Source of the DNA: ARK-15 sp038880255
GTDB taxonomy: Archaea; Thermoplasmatota; Thermoplasmata; Thermoplasmatales; ARK-15
Direction of reading: 5' to 3'
Length of the DNA stretch: 44,637 nucleotides
NCBI GenBank assembly: GCA_038880255.1
Contig: JAVZSA010000007.1
Span: 1 to 44,637, forward strand
The notes under the pieces were generated by a model. It saw only the letters and a program-made list of their open reading frames with translations, was not told the origin of the DNA and searched no databases. Shown piece after piece: positions 41,204 through 44,637 of this stretch. Position 1 is the first letter of the stretch; each line of letters begins with the position of its first letter. The translations under genes were made by a program, and so were the position numbers.

Positions 41204-42223
41204 ATGGGAGTTGACATATCGGATATAGTTGAGTCTGTTGAAATAGAACTTGAAGATTTGAAAGGAAAGGCAGTGGCAATAGATGCTTTTAATACTCTTT
41301 ATCAATTTTTAAGCATAATCAGGCAACCTGATGGTACTCCGCTTATGGACAGAAATGGAAAAATTACATCTCATCTATCCGGATTATTTTACAGAAGTGT
41401 AAATATAATGGAGGTGGGAATCAAACCAATTTATGTTTTTGACGGTAAACCTCCCGAATTAAAGGGAAGAACAATAAGTGAGAGAATTGAGAGACGTGAA
41501 AAAGCAGAGAAGGAATGGAAAGAAGCTTTGGAAGCGGGGAATATTGAAGAAGCAAAAATTTGGTCACAACAATCTAGTAGGCTAACACAAGAAATGGTAG
41601 AACAATCAAAACATTTACTTGATCTTATGGGTGTCCCCTGGGTACAGGCACCTAGTGAAGGAGAAGCACAAGCTGCTTATATGGCAAAAAGAGGAAATGT
41701 TTATGGATCTGCATCACAGGATTTTGATTCTCTACTTTTTGGCACACCCAGACTAATAAGGAATTTAACAATTACTGGTAAAAGAAAATTACCAAGAAAG
41801 AATGTTTATAAAGAAATAAAGCCTGAAATAATTGAATTGGACAAGGTTCTTTCATCCCTTTCAATAACAAAAGAACAGTTAATAGATATAGGAATACTTG
41901 TTGGCACTGATTTTAATGAAGGGGTGAAGAATGTAGGACCAAAAAAGGCTTTAAAATTGATCAAGACATATGGCAACTTGGAAAATATTATGCAAAATAC
42001 GGAAATTAAAGTAGAGAATTACAAGGAGATTAGGGAAATATTCTTAAATCCACCGGTGATAGATGTTTCAACATTTGATTGGAAGGAGCCAAATGTTGAT
42101 GGAATAATTTACTTTATGTGTGATGAACATGATTTTTCAAAGGAAAGAGTTATGAGTGCAATTGAAAAATTGAAAGAATTTAAAAAAATAAAATCACAGA
42201 AAAATCTAGAAGATTGGTTTTAG
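41204..42223 (+). CDS. fen: Flap endonuclease 1 (FEN-1)
   Basis: Removes 5' flaps during Okazaki-fragment maturation and repair. 339 residues. N-region with AVAIDAFNTLYQFL (Asp ligand), YVFDGKPPELKGRT, then the I-region PSEGEAQAAYMAKRGNVYGS and ASQDFDSLLFGTPRLIRNL with catalytic acidic residues. H3TH: ILVGTDFNEGVKNVGPKKAL. The C-terminal QKNLEDWF is a PCNA-interacting (PIP) box. ATG 41204 starts MGVDISDIV as in archaeal FEN-1, with AGGTG 5 bases upstream; the frame is open as far as 40793, but that stretch is antisense to the radical SAM gene. Divergent from that operon. Confidence 0.96.
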   Translation: MGVDISDIVESVEIELEDLKGKAVAIDAFNTLYQFLSIIRQPDGTPLMDRNGKITSHLSGLFYRSVNIMEVGIKPIYVFDGKPPELKGRTISERIERREKAEKEWKEALEAGNIEEAKIWSQQSSRLTQEMVEQSKHLLDLMGVPWVQAPSEGEAQAAYMAKRGNVYGSASQDFDSLLFGTPRLIRNLTITGKRKLPRKNVYKEIKPEIIELDKVLSSLSITKEQLIDIGILVGTDFNEGVKNVGPKKALKLIKTYGNLENIMQNTEIKVENYKEIREIFLNPPVIDVSTFDWKEPNVDGIIYFMCDEHDFSKERVMSAIEKLKEFKKIKSQKNLEDWF

Positions 42224-42260
42224 ATATTCAAAACCAAAAATTTATTTTTATAAAAAAATA

Positions 42261-42841
42261 TTAAAAAGATTTCCACAGGTTTTCAGAACTGCCTCTTACT
42301 TCCAGGCTTTTAACAAACTTTTCAACAATTGGTTTTAAATTTTCCCACTCATCTTCATTAATTGGCTCCACACCTGATCTATTTACAATATTTTTGATTA
42401 AATTCTTAGTCTTTGATTGTCCCTCCTCAGACTTTGGTATCACAATCCATATATCGTAAAATAATGTAGGCCTAAAGGCTCTAGGTATTTCAGCGAGAAA
42501 TTCAAGTATTATGCATCGTCTGTTTCAATACCGGATCTATAATTAACTTTTTTCAAAAATGCATAAACAATGCCTGTAGGAACAAAGAATGCAATTGTTA
42601 AATTTTTTATGAGTTGTCCCATAGAAACTGAAATATTTTTTGATTCGCTCAATTTCTCAAGTGCTGCCTTTGCCTAATTTCTGTCGAGTTCTATTACCAT
42701 TATATTCATTTTTTTAAAGAGTTCAGGAAGAGGTTTTCTAACCAGAATACCAAGGCCAAATTTTTTTGAGGCAGTATCCATAAACCTTTTACTGAAATAC
42801 AATATATATGGCCCCATTTCCTCCATGATTTCTAAATTCAC
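42261..42841 (-). pseudogene. Broken gene, about 190 codons, one in-frame stop and one frameshift
   Basis: Read on the minus strand from GTG 42841 (or ATG 42826), coding-like sequence runs MEEMGPYILYFSKRFMDTAS ... FKKMNIMVIELDRN, then TAG (near 42675), then resumes in the same frame AKAALEKLSESKNISVSMGQ ... VYAFLKKVNYRSGIETDD. Near 42510 a one-base shift is needed to continue as ILEFLAEIPRAFRPTLFYDI ... to ENLWKSF and the stop at 42261. The family is not recognised; one segment (NLTIAFFVPTGIVYAFLKK) is hydrophobic. A 60-codon open frame from 42443 is only its 3' end. Downstream neighbour (plus strand) is fen. Confidence 0.65.
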
Positions 42842-43164
42842 ATACAGATATATAATTTTTATTTCAACGAAAAGATGTTATTAAGAAAAAATAATGAATA
42901 AATGATGGAATATGTATAAAAAATCACTAATAATTAATTATACATATCAAATTTTATATGCTGTGTTTAATAAATCTGACTAATGTCTTAATCATATATA
43001 TAATTTATATCATTTTCTTTTTTTATGTGTAAATTTAAAAATAAGATATGAGAAAAACATCATAATAAGAAGAGAATTTGGCAAAAATATAACAAATAAT
43101 TAATAATTAAAGGTAAATTTTATATTGATCTATAATTTTCAAAGCATTGGGATGATGAGCTTAG
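42842..43164. other. AT-rich spacer, no feature recognised
   Basis: About 320 bp with AT content well above the gene average, between the pseudogene and the transposase-like remnant. No reading frame of note on either strand and no repeat longer than about 7 bases was found by eye. Confidence 0.45.
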
Positions 43165-43329
43165 AAAAATGAACAAAGGGAAAGGAGTATATTGAAATTT
43201 CCAGATAGTTTTATTAAGTGGATGAGGGTGTGGCATTAGCTAGTTGATTATCGTGAACTTGAAGGGATCGGAAAAATGTTCAAAAAATACAAGTTCATAC
43301 TATATAAAGAAAAGAAAAAAATAGGTTAG
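43165..43329 (+). pseudogene. Possible transposase C-terminal remnant
   Basis: One plus-strand frame reads ERSILKFPDSFIKWMRVWH, stop, LVDYRELEGIGKMFKKYKFI, then a Lys-rich tail and stop. The R-x-W...YRELEGIGKMFKK pattern resembles the end of DDE transposases (Y-R-x-x-E-G motif region), but the match is short and from memory. There is an internal stop and no N-terminal part. Confidence 0.25.
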
Positions 43330-43334
43330 TTCAC

Positions 43335-43357
43335 TTGACAAAAGATATTTTTGTCAA
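43335..43357. repeat. Perfect 9-bp inverted repeat (hairpin)
   Basis: TTGACAAAA-GATAT-TTTTGTCAA. It lies 80 bases past the stop of the minus-strand gene at 43437 and just after the transposase-like remnant. It could be a terminator of that gene, or one end of a lost mobile element. Confidence 0.6.
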
Positions 43358-43436
43358 TTTAATATCCGAATTTCTGATCTAAATATATTTACTGACACTT
43401 TTTAAAATAATAAAATAAAAAAAGTAAAAAAATTAG

Positions 43437-44637
43437 TTAAGCAGGTTTACCAGTAAGCCACATAACTGGAAATATATAGTTATGATCATTAAAGTTTACA
43501 TCAATTTTTAATACATAAGCATAGAAAAGTATTGGATTACCCTGAAATGGGTTCCCTACTTCACCATCATTTTTGGCATCTCCTCCAAATACTACCGCAC
43601 TCGACTTTGCATTAACTACTCCGGTTAATACTAAACCTAAAACAGAGCTCACTACCCCTGATATAGCTAAAACTACGAGACCTATATTAGCCCACCCACT
43701 AGCTGGAGTCCATCCATCCGCTATCATAACTGCAGTTACAAGTCCTATTACTGCTAGACCTAAGCCAATAATACCATTTATAGTCCCCTGTAAGTTGTTA
43801 TAATCTCCGCTTGTACTTGAATAAATTGCACCCCACGTTATTTCATTACCTGGAGTTACATTTCCTTCTAAAGTGTTTGTCATGTTGTTTAAAAATCCTA
43901 ATTGTTTAATGGCTGTAGGATTATCATATGGGCAATTTGGATCATATGCATCATAGGCAGATCCTAAAACATATCTTCCGTTAGCAATGTTTATCGAGGA
44001 TACATAAATATGTGCATAAAAGTTATTTAACCACTCTTTTACACCTGTAGCTAAATTAACGCAAGCTTCTTGATATTTATCAACAGTAACATTTCCAACT
44101 GCATAAATATATCCAGCTGACGCAGCTTTATTAATGCTAGGGGGGTATAAAAGTATTTCAGTAATATTAAAAACATCATTAGGGTTGAAAGTACCATTAT
44201 TATCTATATAATAGCTTACTGTATTATTTATATTATATACTCTGCCTCCAGTAAACGACGTTGTGCCACTGGTAGTTCCTAATGTGATAGCGAGATCCAT
44301 CAGTGCATTTCCGCCTGTATCATTCCCAAAAGCTAACGGTATTCTTCCATTATGAAAAGTAGTAGATTTTATCAAATACCAAACATACAGGTAATGTGGG
44401 CCGCCGCCTGGTGGGGAAATATAGTTAACAGAAGAAACAGCATTGGAAGAAACAGCATTGTTAACAGGCACATAAAAATGTGGTAAGTTCGATAAAGATG
44501 GGTGATCTGCTATATTTAACGTAAGGCTCTTAAGTATATTAAAAGGGTTAATTTCTATCTCGTTCCCTGCCATTACTACTTCATTGTAAGTAGCATTATG
44601 TGTAACTACGTAAGTTATTTCAAGATCAAGTCCTATT
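43437..44637 (-). CDS. Partial surface/exported-type protein, unknown function (5' end outside window)
   Basis: The frame is open to the right edge: before MAGNEIEINPF it continues upstream as IGLDLEITYVVTHNATYNEV, so the true start is probably outside the window. At least 400 residues are seen. The visible part is Gly/Asn/Thr/Ser-rich with many N-x-S/T sequons (NNTVS, NGTF, NMTNT) and has two adjacent hydrophobic stretches near the C-terminus (GIIGLGLAVIGLVTAVMIA and IGLVVLAISGVVSSVLGLVL). A short soluble tail ends MWLTGKPA. It looks extracellular. No family recognised. Neighbouring pseudogenes and a hairpin suggest an accessory region. Confidence 0.75.
   Translation of the reverse strand, partial: IGLDLEITYVVTHNATYNEVVMAGNEIEINPFNILKSLTLNIADHPSLSNLPHFYVPVNNAVSSNAVSSVNYISPPGGGPHYLYVWYLIKSTTFHNGRIPLAFGNDTGGNALMDLAITLGTTSGTTSFTGGRVYNINNTVSYYIDNNGTFNPNDVFNITEILLYPPSINKAASAGYIYAVGNVTVDKYQEACVNLATGVKEWLNNFYAHIYVSSINIANGRYVLGSAYDAYDPNCPYDNPTAIKQLGFLNNMTNTLEGNVTPGNEITWGAIYSSTSGDYNNLQGTINGIIGLGLAVIGLVTAVMIADGWTPASGWANIGLVVLAISGVVSSVLGLVLTGVVNAKSSAVVFGGDAKNDGEVGNPFQGNPILFYAYVLKIDVNFNDHNYIFPVMWLTGKPA

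Noticed and set aside
41083..41217. 45-residue N-terminal extension of the SPASM radical SAM gene
   Set aside because: Very hydrophobic Phe/Ile-rich sequence over the promoter region. ATG 41082 has a perfect GAGGTGA at 4 bases.
42261..42443. 60-codon frame as a separate small gene
   Set aside because: It is the 3' end of the longer broken gene and starts with GTG without a ribosome binding site.
1..44637. CRISPR array, rRNA genes, complete insertion sequences or an integrase
   Set aside because: No regularly spaced repeats, rRNA-like stretches, intact transposase or integrase genes were seen by eye; only a doubtful transposase remnant at 43165-43329.

Overview
The window comes from an AT-rich archaeon, most likely a member of the Thermoplasmata (Thermoplasma/Picrophilus/Ferroplasma-like). 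The evidence is archaeal EF-2, S7, S12 and S3Ae; the archaeal GatD/GatE amidotransferase; FEN-1 with a PCNA-binding tail; Pcc1; Trm56; two tRNA genes with introns framed by bulge-helix-bulge folds; TATA boxes placed for leaderless transcripts; GGTGATC-type ribosome binding sites; and two S53 acid peptidases. The species cannot be named from sequence alone.

Layout. 1-2882: 3' end of a dipeptide/oligopeptide ABC transporter operon (permease end and two ATPases with unusual insertions), converging on a lone ChrB C-terminal-domain gene. 3650-9462, minus strand: an information-processing block (regulator, membrane protein, Trm56-HD fusion, Hjc-like nuclease, S12, S7, EF-2). 9521-10646: Pcc1 and PurC. 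10664-14529: surface protein, QueA, a decayed glycoside-hydrolase-like gene and a secernin-type C69 hydrolase. 14757-20231, plus strand: sugar nucleotidyltransferase, class II ribonucleotide reductase overlapping an HTH_10 regulator, a radical SAM/SPASM maturase-like protein and an ACT-domain regulator. 20226-22686: TrpB2 and a DUF1015 protein, divergently transcribed. 22698-27362: S3Ae with tRNA-Met one base behind it, a DUF998 membrane protein, S53 peptidase, Xaa-Pro peptidase and thymidylate kinase. 28048-32880: gatD-gatE-PINA. 32867-35119: dCMP deaminase, DUF2240, a HisA-like protein and signal peptidase. 35206-37773: large membrane-anchored S53 peptidase and tRNA-Tyr. 37794-41082: TrmB-like regulator and two radical SAM enzymes in one operon. 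41204-42223: FEN-1. 42224-44637: a decayed zone (one clear pseudogene, one transposase-like remnant, a strong hairpin) leading to a partial surface-type protein that runs off the right edge.

Most notable. The 88-bp gap between trpB2 and the DUF1015 gene holds two perfect palindromes whose centres are 30 bp apart. The first includes one gene's likely TATA box and the second abuts the other's. TrpB2 enzymes are known to use O-phosphoserine, and the DUF1015 protein has an ADGHHR signature like that of ParB-fold serine kinases. I therefore propose a co-regulated serine to phosphoserine to tryptophan module, possibly controlled by the ACT-domain regulator that converges on trpB2. The second candidate system is the B12-radical SAM plus SPASM-radical SAM plus TrmB-like regulator operon at 37794-41082, whose substrate is unknown.

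Gene starts were moved from the longest reading frame where ribosome binding sites, TATA spacing or family N-termini favoured an internal start (EF-2, Hjc-like, Trm56-HD, PurC, nucleotidyltransferase, GatD, GatE, S53, SPASM radical SAM, FEN-1).
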